Of a stretch of 64,000 nucleotides of DNA, positions 55,101 through 64,000 are shown piece after piece. Positions within the stretch are counted from its first letter, which is position 1, and each line of letters starts with the position of its first letter. The position numbers were made by a program, and so were the translations under genes. The stretch covers positions 309,880 to 373,879 of the forward strand of contig KZ111163.1 of NCBI GenBank assembly GCA_002077045.2. The letters are read 5' to 3'. The notes beneath the pieces are model-generated. The model saw only the letters and a list, made by a program, of their open reading frames with translations, was not told the origin of the DNA and did no database searches. This DNA comes from Rachicladosporium sp. CCFEE 5018. Lineage: Eukaryota > Ascomycota > Dothideomycetes > Cladosporiales > Cladosporiaceae.

Positions 55101-55981
55101 GATCACTGGTCCCTTCAACATGCAAATCATCAACGCGCCCGCCACGACAGAAGGCGGAGAATCCGCTCTAAAAGTCATCGAGTGCAATCTCCGCGCCTCG
55201 CGATCCTTTCCCTTCGTCTCCAAAGTCCTCGGAACTAACTTCATCGACGTCGCCACTAAAGCCCTGCTAGACAAGAACGTCCCCGAGCCCGTCGACCTAA
55301 TGGCCGTAGAGCGCGACTATCTAGCCGTCAAGGTTCCGCAGTTCGCTTGGACTCGCTTAGCTGGTGCTGATCCGTACTTGGGCGTGGAGATGAGCAGTAC
55401 GGGTGAAATGGCGTGTTTCGGCACGGATCTCGTGGAAGCTTACTGGACTGCTGTGCAGAGTACGATGAACTTCCGCTTGCCGGAACCGGGCGAGGGACTG
55501 CTGTTTGGTGGTGACACCGAGACGGCGGACCTGGCGAGGATTGTTGATTACCTCAATCCGCTGGGGTATAAGCTCTTCGCTGCGAATGAGGCTGTGAAGC
55601 AGCATCTTGAGGCTGGGGCGAAGGATGGCAGTGTTAAGGTTGAGGTCATCGAGTTCCCTACGACAGACAAGCGAGCACTGAGAGAGGTGTTCGAGAAGTA
55701 CGACATCCGCGGCGTGTTCAACCTTGCCAAGAGGCGGGCCAGCAGCATGGTGGATGAGGACTATGTTATGAGACGGAATGCGGTGGACTTTGGGGTGCCG
55801 TTGTTCATGGAGCCGAGGGTGAGTCTGAATGAGCATACGAGATGCACGGGACAATCACTGACAACTTTTGCAGACTGCCGTACTTTTCGCGCAATGCATG
55901 AGCGAGAAGCTGCCGAAGAAAGAGGGGATCCCGTCTGAGGTCAGGAGGTGGAGTGACTTCATCGGAGGGAAGCCATTGTGA
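52140..55981 (+). CDS. CPA2: Arginine-specific carbamoyl-phosphate synthase, large subunit
   Basis: Makes carbamoyl phosphate from ammonia, bicarbonate and two ATP for arginine synthesis. It is mitochondrial in filamentous fungi, which fits the Arg-rich presequence here. Exons are 52140-54149, 54436-55818 and 55874-55981, giving 1,166 aa. Half one carries VLVIGSGGLSIGQAGEFDYSG, the ATP-grasp domain (AYALGGLGSGF) and [20 protein letters not shown]. Half two repeats the plan: GSGVYRIGSSVEFDW, RPSYVLSGAAM, then a small allosteric-type C-terminal domain. There is no CAD-like fusion. Oddity: intron 1 begins with a perfect GTAAGT and ends with a CTAAC branch and pyrimidine tract, but the base pair before the expected YNPETYSTDFD exon is CG, not AG. 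Confidence 0.93.
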
Positions 55982-56385
55982 AGTGTCGACCTTTTGCCTT
56001 GATACACCACATACCAGGCTTGAGCCCCGAGGAAGTGTGCTACCCCGCCAGCGAGCGCTCACAGATCCCATATTCACAAGTTCATCGCAGAATGGTGAGG
56101 TGAAGATCACGTGGACGGCACCTCCGCTGCGTGTTGGGTGGAGTAGCGCTCGGGTACAGTGGAAGAGAGACTGATGGCGTCGCAAGATTGTTGAGACGTA
56201 GATACTGTAATTCTGGCGCTCTAGGCGTTGTCGCCGCGGAAAGCGAGCCGTAGGGGTATAGCATGATATGCACCTGGCCTTTAGTGTTTCGTTTTGTGCC
56301 CTTTCAGTCATCTCATCCGGATTGGTGATGCAGGTCATGTTTCGTACGCTACAGCTTCTACTTAGCCTTGAGCAGCTAGAATCAA
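55982..56385. other. Convergent intergenic region
   Basis: 3' flanks of CPA2 and the cysteine-rich GPI gene. No gene recognised. Confidence 0.55.
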
Positions 56386-57311
56386 TCAAAGTAACGATAA
56401 CACGACGGTGAGGAGCCACGCGAAAACGCCACTGCCCACTCCGCTGCATTTCCCACTGGCGGCAGCAGCAGAAGCCGAGCTCGCTGCAGCAGCAGATGCG
56501 CTACTCGCCGTCGATGCACCCGTGGCAGTCGCAGCAGTAGCCGAACTTGCACTCGCACCCGCATTACTGCCGCTCATCACCGTCGCCCCACTTGAAGGTG
56601 TGACGAGAGTCGGTGAAGCTATTGGTTCGCCCAACGCCCCAGTCGGAGTCGACAATGATGCACTAGCTGCTGTGCTAGACGCTGATGTAGCAGGCGTACT
56701 TGTCGTTGCTGCGGCACCGGTCGATAGGGCCTCTGTGAGGGGCGAGCTGGATGCCGTTAGTGGCACAATGTCTGGCTCTGTTAGTACAAAGGGAACGAGG
56801 GCTTGGAGGTGTCTAGCTAGTCCTTACGTCCACTCGGCACGCTCTGCACGATAGTAAATGGACCCGTGCCTAGTGTCGTCTGCCAGCACGCGAGGTAGGA
56901 GTACGCTTGCGGCAGGTACTGCGCCAGCGTTGTGGGCACGAGGACTGCAGTATTGCACGTCAACTCCGGGCTGACATCGCAGGGCACGGAAGCGCCGGAT
57001 ATGCCGCCATAGAGAGTGTTGCCGGCGCAATTTTCATAGAAGTTGCATGGAGCGTTTGGCTTGCAGCACTGCACGTATAGGTCGGAGGTAGCGAGGGTTT
57101 CGGGGTAGTCGCAGTTGCGGGATTCATCTATTGATATTGTTAGTAGGATTAGCATCGAGCTTACGTGGTAAAAGCTATTACAGCCTGAGGGACCGCTGAT
57201 ATAGCCTACGAAGGCTGGGTCATTTTGCCGGGGAAGGAGTTGCGCTGCTGCTGTTATCTGAGCAGTGACTTGCAATGGCAAAGACAGTAAAGCCAGCTCG
57301 AGGAATTGCAT
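56386..57311 (-). CDS. Cysteine-rich GPI-anchored surface protein
   Basis: A predicted secreted 273-aa protein. Exons on the minus strand are 57182-57311, 56828-57127 and 56386-56777. The introns are 54 and 50 nt; both have CTAAC branch sites, and the first contains no stop, so an unspliced frame also stays open. The signal peptide (LELALLSLPLQVTAQ) is followed by LLPRQ, a possible processing site. The Cys domain has the ordered Cys pattern of RNCDYP, QCCKPNAPC, NCAGNT and PCDV, a fungal surface module of unknown role. An Ala/Ser/Thr stalk follows, then a hydrophobic end (VFAWLLTVVLSLL) after SGKCSG, fitting GPI attachment. Confidence 0.85.
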
Positions 57312-58011
57312 GTTGGCTTAGTTGTGAAGAACAGTGCTGGTTTTCGGCGCACGCGCGAGCGCCCACCACTCTCATATATACACCGCCGCAAGATAGGCTA
57401 GGATGCAGTCTGTACCGTGTGACCACCTACCTGATGCGGCACAGCTGCTGAAGACCTTGAAGCGAGATTGCGCTGCTGCTCATAAAGTACGCGGCTAATC
57501 GTCGCCACGGTATCTCTACCGACTGCCTGGCACGCGTATAGTGCGTTATTATCTGGAGAGCAGTCGTGCGCCGCACGGTACTGGCTACTACAGGCCGTGT
57601 ACAGAGTGGGGTAGAGGAGATGGAGGAGTCAAACACCATGGCGCAGAGATAAGCTTCCAGGGACACGATGCCGAAAGGCTTGATCCACTGTAGCCTGTCA
57701 TGGTTTGAGATGATAACGCTCGATGACGCTATCGCTCCGAGATGACGGCTTCGGGCATCGAAGGATGCACCGGATGAATAATGCTCATACTGATCTCTGA
57801 ACGTTCAGTCGGATCGTAAAAGCAGCAACCTGGTAAAGCAGGTCCGACTGTTCCCTGACAAATGTCAATCTCCGTTCTGCCGAAATCACAAACGTGTATT
57901 GCAGCAGGTAGGATTACTGCTCCGCCCAAGTTCAGATCTCAATTCATATCCTCTCGAAGTCACATTTGTGGACAGCAACGGTTGCAGAGACGAACATTTG
58001 CTGCATGTAAG
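57312..58011. other. Intergenic region with the left edge of duplication copy B
   Basis: Promoter of the GPI gene; recognisable similarity to copy A begins about 57531 and strengthens toward BNA1. No other gene seen. Confidence 0.55.
57373..57380 (-). promoter_or_regulatory. TATA box of the cysteine-rich GPI gene
   Basis: TATATATG on the minus strand, about 62 bp upstream of the ATG at 57311. Confidence 0.55.
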
Positions 58012-58651
58012 ATGGCGAAGAACGACCGCTCAGCTGGTCCACCCCTCACAAACCCTCTAAATATCCCCAAATGGTTCGCAGCCCTTTCGTCGAAACAATT
58101 CGAGCATCGCCACTAACATCATCCCCAGGCTAGAAGCCAACTCCCACCTTCTCAAACCGCCCATCAACAATTACCTCATCTACAACGACCCCATGACAGT
58201 AATGATCGTCGGCGGTCCAAACGCCCGCACAGACTACCACATCAACACGACCCCCGAATTCTTCTACCAATACAAAGGCCGCATGCTGCTCAAAACCGTC
58301 GAGCCTACCACTGGCAAATTTCGAGACATCTACATCAACGAAGGCGAGCTCTTCCTGTTACCTGGCAATACGCCGCATAATCCGGTGCGATTTGCGGATA
58401 CGGTGGGGGTTGTGATTGAGCAGCCCCGGCCGGAGGGAAGCGTGGATCGACTGAGATGGTATTGTCAGAATTGTGACGCTGTGGTGCATGAGGCTAGTTT
58501 TCATTGTACGGATTTGGGAACGCAGATCAAGGAGGCTGTGAATGCTTTTAAGGAGGATTCAGAGGGCAGGAAGTGTAAGGACTGTGGCGAGATGTGTGAT
58601 GTGGCGCCGAAGCCGGACGCGATGGAGAAGATGCGGACGGGTGAGAGCTGA
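58012..58651 (+). CDS. BNA1: 3-hydroxyanthranilate 3,4-dioxygenase, copy B
   Basis: Second copy of the NAD-pathway dioxygenase. Exons are 58012-58073 and 58129-58651; the 55-nt intron is in the same place as in copy A, with a canonical CACTAAC branch instead of CACTGAC. The product is 194 aa. All iron ligands (His58, Glu64, His104) and the zinc cysteines are kept. Only a handful of residues differ (for example CQNC for CQSC, and KDCGEMC for KNCGETC), while many third-codon positions differ. Both copies therefore look functional and under protein-level constraint. Confidence 0.95.
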
Positions 58652-58676
58652 TGGGATGCATCATAGAATGTATAGA

Positions 58677-59354
58677 CTATTGACCTGACCCTGGCTGGAT
58701 GATGTCGTCTGCGTCGATGCTGCCGTCTTCGAGCTCATGGTGAACCCAAGCGTTCCTGCGTCTTCTACGCGTCTCCATGTCCTGGCTAGTCTGGCCAGCT
58801 TGCGGTGGTCGTGGTACTGCATCCCAGCCTGCAAACACCGCCGCTGCTCCTTGATCGCCTTCATCATCGCCTTCATCAGCGGCACTCCCTGCAGGTGTTG
58901 GGTCTGCAGAGTTGATGCCACAATCGTGCGTCACCTCCCAGTCACGAATGAACGATAAAGTGCGCTTAGCCCTGAAAGCGGTCCCTTCGTCCATGGACGC
59001 AGCATCCCGTCTGATCGCTTCTCGCGTCTGTGGACTTTGTCGGTAGCGCGCCATGATCAGAGCTGTTGCAGCGTCGCTGATGTTGACGTTGGGCGAGCTA
59101 TGCAGTGTCTCAAGCGTAGAGACTGGGATGCCTTGGGAGTGCGAGTCAACACGTGAGGGATGAGCAAGCATTCACGTGGAAGACGCACTGTTCTCGACCG
59201 TTTCCTGCTTCGCTTCGACATTGGTGTCCCAGTCGTCGGTCACCTCGGTCAATCGGAGTATATCATGGATTCCATGTCTGATGCCGTGTGCCATGAGGAA
59301 GAGGGTGATGCTTGCACCCAGCCATAGCCAGCGATCATCGATGCGGGTAGCCAT
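58677..59354 (-). CDS. Small predicted membrane protein of unknown function, copy B
   Basis: Counterpart of the gene at 1128-1805. Exons on the minus strand are 59189-59354 and 58677-59131, with the same 57-nt intron and in-frame TGA, giving 206 aa. The N-terminal hydrophobic helix is unchanged. Most differences from copy A are in the C-terminal 60 residues (for example the end reads IIQPGSGQ). Conserved splicing and frame in two copies support a real protein. Function unknown. Confidence 0.75.
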
Positions 59355-59599
59355 TCCGACGACCGTTCACACGCCTGTTCATGGTGCCAGATGTTCGATG
59401 TAACGTCAATATTTTTTAACGCGATTGCAAGTACTTCGAGTGCGTGCAAAGGGAGGCAACGAGGTAACGACAAGGGTGTTGTCGTACTGCTCCAAGTGCG
59501 GATCACTTCCGCACTAAAAAGTTAACGTACGAACGCCGAGTGAAGATACATGATCAAGTTTACATTCTCCCAAAAGACATTTCAAGTTGTGTCGGCAGA

Positions 59600-62191
59600 A
59601 TGCCTGCTTCCCAGCTTAAGCGTCTCAAGCTCTCCCTACGAGAGCAAGGCGTCACTGGGCCCCAGAAGTCGAAGAAGCAAAAGAAAGCAAACGCTGGCAA
59701 ATCCAGTAGCGAGCGCATAGAACGTAGCGCAGCGCTTCAATCGATTCGCGACTCCTTCAACCCTTTCGAGCTTCGACAGTCTGCGCGACCGACGAAGTTT
59801 CCCAGTGCAAGCCAGAAGACTGCAAATGGGAAGACCGGGCGATACAAAGATGTTCTGCATCGACCGGGCGTTACGAAAAGTGCGGGCGAGGAGATGAGGA
59901 GAGCGAAGTTACTACCGGAGATGCAGAGGCGGAGCAAAGTTGGCGGAGTCGTGGATCGAAGGATCGGAGAGGGGGATGTGGGGATGACGCCTGAGGAAAG
60001 GGCCTTGGAGAGATTTACTAGAGAGAAGACGAGGAGGAAGACGGGTGGACTGTTCGACTTGGAGGGGAGTGATAATGAAGGTGGTGTTGGATTGACGCAT
60101 GGTGGAAGAAGTCTGCAGGAGTTAGGCGGGGACGACTTTCAAGATACCGTATCTGTAGGCTCCGAAGATGACGACGGCGAGTTGCTGAGAAGAAAGCGTC
60201 GAAGAGACGACGAGGACCAGGTGGACGATGGAGATGGCGTGGAGCCGGACGCAGAGCAGCCTGAGCGAAAGAAGACGAAGCATGAAGTCATGCAAGAAGT
60301 CATGGCAAAGTCGAAGGCACATAAGTACGAAAGGCAGAAGACCAAGGAGGACGACGAGGACATTCGAGAAGAGCTCGACAAGGGTCTGGGCGATGTGTTG
60401 GCACTACTTCAGGGTCACAAGAGACCTGCGCCACCTGTACAGGCTCCGAAAGCTGAGGCCGATGGAGAGGCACCACCAGCCGTCAACGCAGACAGGCAGA
60501 GACTGATCGATGGACTGGACCGCGTGAAGGCAGATAAGGAGTACGATGCGCGATTGCGACAGCTTGCTCAGGACACCCGAGCTGCTCCATCTGATCGGGC
60601 GAAGACCGAGGAAGAGAAGCTTGCTGCCGAAGCAGAACGACTTCAGAAGCTCGAAACAAAGCGTCTTACGCGTATGCAAGGCGAGCCTGTGTCCGACGAC
60701 GATGGCGAAGAGGTATTGGCGAGCAATGGCGACAACGAAATGGATGATCCCACGATTGATGGTGACGACGAGATTATGGACGAAGCAGCAGAGTTTGGCT
60801 TCACCTCTGCTACTGCGATCCCGAAGATCGACGCACCAAGCCAACCTCTCGTCCTTGATGACGAAGACGAGTTCGCTCTCGACGACGATCTTATAGCCAG
60901 AGGTTCCGACGAAGATGTCAGTCTGCCCTCTGACGATGAAGAGTCTGCTTCCGGTTCAGACTCAGAGCAAGATGATGAAGTGATCACTTCGGCAGACGAA
61001 GAGGATGAGTTCGTACGAGACATTCTGGGAACTGGTCCGAATGCAGCATCATTGGGCAAGCCGGTACTCCCTCAGCAAAGCAACGGACTTGCATATACCT
61101 ACCCTTGTCCAAGAACCCACGATGAGCTGCTCGCAGTGATCAAGAATATCGTACCTGCGGAGCTGCCCACAATCGTGCAACGCATCAGAGCACTGCATCA
61201 CCCTTCTCTGTCCGCGTCGAACAAGGAGGCGATGGCTGATTTCTCGGCTGTCTTGGTAGGGCATGTCGCTCACATGGCCGATCATAAGCAGCCTCTGTCA
61301 GTGATCGAGCAGCTGATCCGGCACATACACTCACTTTCTCGGACGTACGCGCTGGAGATTGCTACGGCCTTCAGGACGCACCTTCAAGGCTTCCTTGAGC
61401 GCACGCAGCCTACACCTGGCGATCTGGTCATACTGACTGCAATCGGATCAATATACCCGACAAGTGACCACTTCCATCAGGTTGTCACCCCGGCGATCAC
61501 TCTCATGGCGCGCTATCTCGGCATGACGAACCCGACAGTACCTGCCTTGCACATCAACGGCGCTTTCCTAGTGCGCCTTTGCCTGAGCTACCAGAAGCTA
61601 AGCAAACGCTACATCCCCGAAGCAGTCCGCTTCACCATCCGCGCGCTTGGCACGGCAAAGAGTTCAGAGGCTACGATCCAGCAATCTCACCTCGACAACC
61701 TCACCACCATGCTCGATCTGTGGAAAGCTCAACCCGCTTTCACCCCAATCTTCACGCCTTTCGTCCCTCTTCTCAAGAATTCCACCCATCCAACCGCAAA
61801 GTCGATCACCCGTACCCTCACCATCCTCCTCACCTCCGCCCAGCTCTCCCTTCGCCCCCTCCAACTCCACAACCACAAGCCCCTGGCAATCCGCTCCTCG
61901 ATCCCCAAGTTCGAAGAATCCTTCAACCCCGACAAACACTACGATCCCGATAAGGAGCGCAGCGACTCTGCCAAGCTGGCGAAGGAGTTCAAGCGCGAGA
62001 AGAAGGGCGCGCTGCGGGAGTTGCGCAAGGATGCGAATTTTGTTGCGAGGGAGCAGTTGCGGGAGAAGAGGGAGCGGGATCAGGCTTATGAGAAGAAGTA
62101 TCGCCGGCTCGTGGCGGAGATTCAGGGGGAGGAGGGACGGGAGAGTAAGGAATATGATAAGGTCAAGAGGATTAGGAAGGGGAAGAATTAG
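59600..62191 (+). CDS. NOP14: Nucleolar complex protein 14, copy B (complete)
   Basis: Complete single-exon NOP14 of 863 aa, starting MPASQLKRLK. It contains the stretch missing under the gap in copy A (61663-61885), which encodes the helical FTPIFTPFVPLLKNS region near the C-terminus. The acidic central segments and the basic tail match copy A. The 5' half differs from copy A at about 8% of bases, mostly silent, but the last kilobase of the gene is almost identical. Both copies look intact apart from the gap. Confidence 0.96.
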   Translation: MPASQLKRLKLSLREQGVTGPQKSKKQKKANAGKSSSERIERSAALQSIRDSFNPFELRQSARPTKFPSASQKTANGKTGRYKDVLHRPGVTKSAGEEMRRAKLLPEMQRRSKVGGVVDRRIGEGDVGMTPEERALERFTREKTRRKTGGLFDLEGSDNEGGVGLTHGGRSLQELGGDDFQDTVSVGSEDDDGELLRRKRRRDDEDQVDDGDGVEPDAEQPERKKTKHEVMQEVMAKSKAHKYERQKTKEDDEDIREELDKGLGDVLALLQGHKRPAPPVQAPKAEADGEAPPAVNADRQRLIDGLDRVKADKEYDARLRQLAQDTRAAPSDRAKTEEEKLAAEAERLQKLETKRLTRMQGEPVSDDDGEEVLASNGDNEMDDPTIDGDDEIMDEAAEFGFTSATAIPKIDAPSQPLVLDDEDEFALDDDLIARGSDEDVSLPSDDEESASGSDSEQDDEVITSADEEDEFVRDILGTGPNAASLGKPVLPQQSNGLAYTYPCPRTHDELLAVIKNIVPAELPTIVQRIRALHHPSLSASNKEAMADFSAVLVGHVAHMADHKQPLSVIEQLIRHIHSLSRTYALEIATAFRTHLQGFLERTQPTPGDLVILTAIGSIYPTSDHFHQVVTPAITLMARYLGMTNPTVPALHINGAFLVRLCLSYQKLSKRYIPEAVRFTIRALGTAKSSEATIQQSHLDNLTTMLDLWKAQPAFTPIFTPFVPLLKNSTHPTAKSITRTLTILLTSAQLSLRPLQLHNHKPLAIRSSIPKFEESFNPDKHYDPDKERSDSAKLAKEFKREKKGALRELRKDANFVAREQLREKRERDQAYEKKYRRLVAEIQGEEGRESKEYDKVKRIRKGKN

Positions 62192-63582
62192 ATTTGGTGA
62201 CCGTGTGGCTGGAAGATTTAATACGAGCTCTGCTCTCCTGTTCTCCAACCGTCTGGCTCGTCGTTGATGCTCCTTCCAGCTTGCTCAAGGAGTGAATCGC
62301 GTTCCGGCCATGTCCATGACAGTCCAAGTCGAGTACATGTTTCCTGCCTCTCTTGTCAACATCTACGCAGTATTCTGTTCATTTCAGATGCACGAGTTGT
62401 TACTCGCGGTACACCGCAACGTTCAGACTTTCGGTGAAGCCGAGACACACTGGAGATCTCACTATCGCTGCTTGATCCGTGCATTTCGTGGCCTCGCCAT
62501 TCTCCATCGCTTTCGCATACTTTCTTGTTCATTTCGAGTGTCGTCTCCACGAAGACATCTCAAGGCACCCCAAGTTGGGAGGATCTCCTACTTTCCGAGA
62601 GCGGACCGTGCGCCACATTAGAAGTCTAACCTTGTCTATGACCTCTCGAGTGCGCAGTTTGTGTACTCACCTCCATGTACCTCAACCAGAATCGCGCATG
62701 GCGGGCTCTAGGAAGCTCACTAATGCATGGAAGAACTCAGTCTCCGTCTAGACGGCGGTCGCATTAGTGAAAAGGTAATCCCACCGACCGGCCCAGGGTT
62801 GATTCGATGCACGTAGCACAATGAATGCCGCCGTCCACGGCCTGACTGCGGTGTCATGCACGCACACTGTCAGATACCCCGCAAGTCACCCCGAACGCAA
62901 GCATTGTGCAAGCGGATCGGTTGACTTTCATGCATGTATAGAGTCTGGTCTAGGGTGGCTTGTCGCAGCTTGCGTGGGCTTGCCAGGGCTTCTGAGGGCT
63001 CGGTCCTCAATCGCAGTATCGCTAAATGCCGGCCTCCGAGATGACGCACAACGGCGCGACAAATCTGATAAATGTAGTGCTGACGCGCAGACCTTGGTGG
63101 ACCACAAGTCTCGGATGCAATCTGCTGTGTGATCTGATACCACCGTCTCACATCCACCAACGAGTTCACGAGGCATAAGATTATCAAACGAAGCCAGAGC
63201 CCCAGAGCCGCATAACCCTGTCCGTAGATCTCCACACGGGAGACGAGGGGAGCTCCCATAAGGTAGTGCTTCGGTGCGACTAAGTCGGATTGGACGCCAT
63301 GGACTGGCTGGCCTTACGGCACTAGCACAGAAGGCCCGATGACGACTCGAGCACGGTACCACAGCTCTCCCCGCAACCACGCACACGACATGTGGGCGAG
63401 GCATGGAGATGTTTGGGGCTGGCTTCTACAAGGCCATGTGATGTACATAAGAGGCCGATGTATCCGGTGATGTGGTAAAATCAGTGGGCTTTGCTTCCTC
63501 GTCCATCTCTTTGGTCAGCATCTCTCGCCCTCCTTTCCCCTCTCCACGCTACATTGCTATCACCTAGCACAGACAGCACAAC
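62192..63582. other. Intergenic region between NOP14 and hexose transporter, copy B
   Basis: About 1.4 kb matching 4520-5908. Open frames here differ in length from those in copy A, so I read it as non-coding. The last about 350 bp, the transporter promoter, are nearly identical to copy A. Confidence 0.6.
63444..63451 (+). promoter_or_regulatory. Altered TATA-like site upstream of hexose transporter B
   Basis: TACATAAG at the position where copy A has TATATAAG, 139 bp before the ATG in both. Confidence 0.5.
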
Positions 63583-64000
63583 ATGGGTCTTGCAATCCGG
63601 CCTCCACCAGGCACGCCTGGCAAAGCATGGCCAGCCATCGTCGTCGGTCTCTTCGTAGCCTTTGGCGGCGTGCTCTTCGGCTACGACACAGGAACAATTG
63701 GTGGCATTCTCGCCAATAAGTACTGGCGCGACCACTTCTCCACCGGCTACATCAACAAGAAGGATGGAATGCTGGATATCACAGCCTCGCAGTCCTCCGA
63801 GATTGTGTCGATCCTCTCCGCCGGCACCTTCTTCGGCGCCCTGACGGCAGCACCCACCGCGGACTTCTTCGGCCGCAGACTTGGTCTCATGGTCTCAATT
63901 GTCGTCTTCACCGTTGGTGTGATCCTCCAAACAGCCGCGACCGCGATCCCCATGTTCGTCGCCGGCCGCTTCTTCGCCGGCTATGGCGTGGGCATGATTA
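63583..64000 (+). CDS. MFS hexose transporter, copy B (partial, runs off window)
   Basis: The first about 139 codons of the second hexose transporter, cut by the window end in helix 4 (RFFAGYGVGMI). The protein so far is nearly identical to copy A, with FGYDTGTIGG and DFFGRR intact; base differences are mostly silent. Whether the remaining exons are intact cannot be seen. Confidence 0.9.
   Translation, partial: MGLAIRPPPGTPGKAWPAIVVGLFVAFGGVLFGYDTGTIGGILANKYWRDHFSTGYINKKDGMLDITASQSSEIVSILSAGTFFGALTAAPTADFFGRRLGLMVSIVVFTVGVILQTAATAIPMFVAGRFFAGYGVGMI

Larger units (their letters stand above)
57531..64000 (+). repeat. Segmental duplication, copy B (runs off window)
   Basis: This is the second copy of the block at 1-6326, in direct orientation and still continuing at base 64000. 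Similarity fades leftward around 57530, just upstream of the cysteine-rich GPI gene. Copy B has no gap and so gives the complete NOP14 sequence. Divergence from copy A is patchy, ranging from near identity to roughly 15%. Confidence 0.95.

Noticed and set aside
1..64000. CRISPR arrays, prophage or viral insertions
   Set aside because: No short regularly spaced repeats, phage genes or viral replication genes are seen; the window is eukaryotic with spliceosomal introns.

Overview
This is a stretch of a filamentous ascomycete nuclear genome. The genes are dense and intron-poor, and the introns I could place are mostly 49-62 nt with GT...AG ends and CTAAC/CTGAC-like branch sites. Secreted proteins carry GPI signals or LPMO/GH55 folds. 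Housekeeping genes (NOP14, RPC40, complex I 49 kDa, class I myosin, CK2 alpha, RPP1, CPA2) are of Pezizomycotina type. The style fits a Dothideomycete such as a black yeast-like Mycosphaerellales/Capnodiales fungus, but that placement is inference. Two runs of exactly 100 N are scaffold gaps.

Layout. 1-6.3 kb holds BNA1 (3-hydroxyanthranilate dioxygenase), a small membrane protein, NOP14 with a gap, and the start of a hexose transporter that runs to 7.6 kb. 8.3-12.2 kb holds RPC40 and the 49 kDa complex I subunit as a divergent pair, then a three-exon stress-response barrel (Dabb) protein. 12.7-13.5 kb has an unrecognised gene with an apparent frameshift. 14.5-18.9 kb encodes a very large GPI-anchored cell-wall protein with two repeat families. 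18.9-26.6 kb has a sugar transporter, class I myosin and an alpha/beta hydrolase. 27.2-32.7 kb has a tRNA-Lys-like gene, a secreted beta-lactamase-type hydrolase and a GH55 glucanase. 33.2-38.9 kb has a Cdc26-like protein, a mitochondrial protein of unknown role, CK2 alpha, RPP1 and a lipocalin-like protein. 39.6-45.9 kb has an AA9 LPMO, an HSL-type hydrolase and a second major facilitator transporter. 46.9-50.0 kb has a G-patch gene, a decayed LINE with a gap, and a WSS1-like protease cut by the gap. 50.6-57.3 kb has mitochondrial ribosome recycling factor, CPA2 and a cysteine-rich GPI protein. From about 57.5 kb the first block starts again in the same order and orientation (BNA1, membrane protein, NOP14, transporter) and runs off the window end.

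The main structural signal is this direct segmental duplication of at least 6.3 kb, with copies about 57.5 kb apart. Its divergence is patchy: about 8% in the 5' half of NOP14, under 1% from the NOP14 3' half into its downstream flank, about 15% in part of the intergenic region, then about 1-2% again at the transporter promoter. That pattern suggests gene conversion, or an assembly that mixed homologous copies. Other points for a second look are an arginine-specific CPA2 gene whose first intron seems to have lost its AG acceptor, the LINE beside the G-patch gene with C-to-T type stop codons, a tRNA-Lys with a mispaired acceptor stem, and the uncharacterised cell-wall repeat protein.

Functionally the window is a mosaic of unrelated eukaryotic genes. 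The recognisable grouping is promoter sharing: RPC40/complex I, CK2 alpha/RPP1 and mitochondrial RRF/CPA2 are head-to-head pairs. I found no secondary-metabolite cluster, CRISPR array or viral block.
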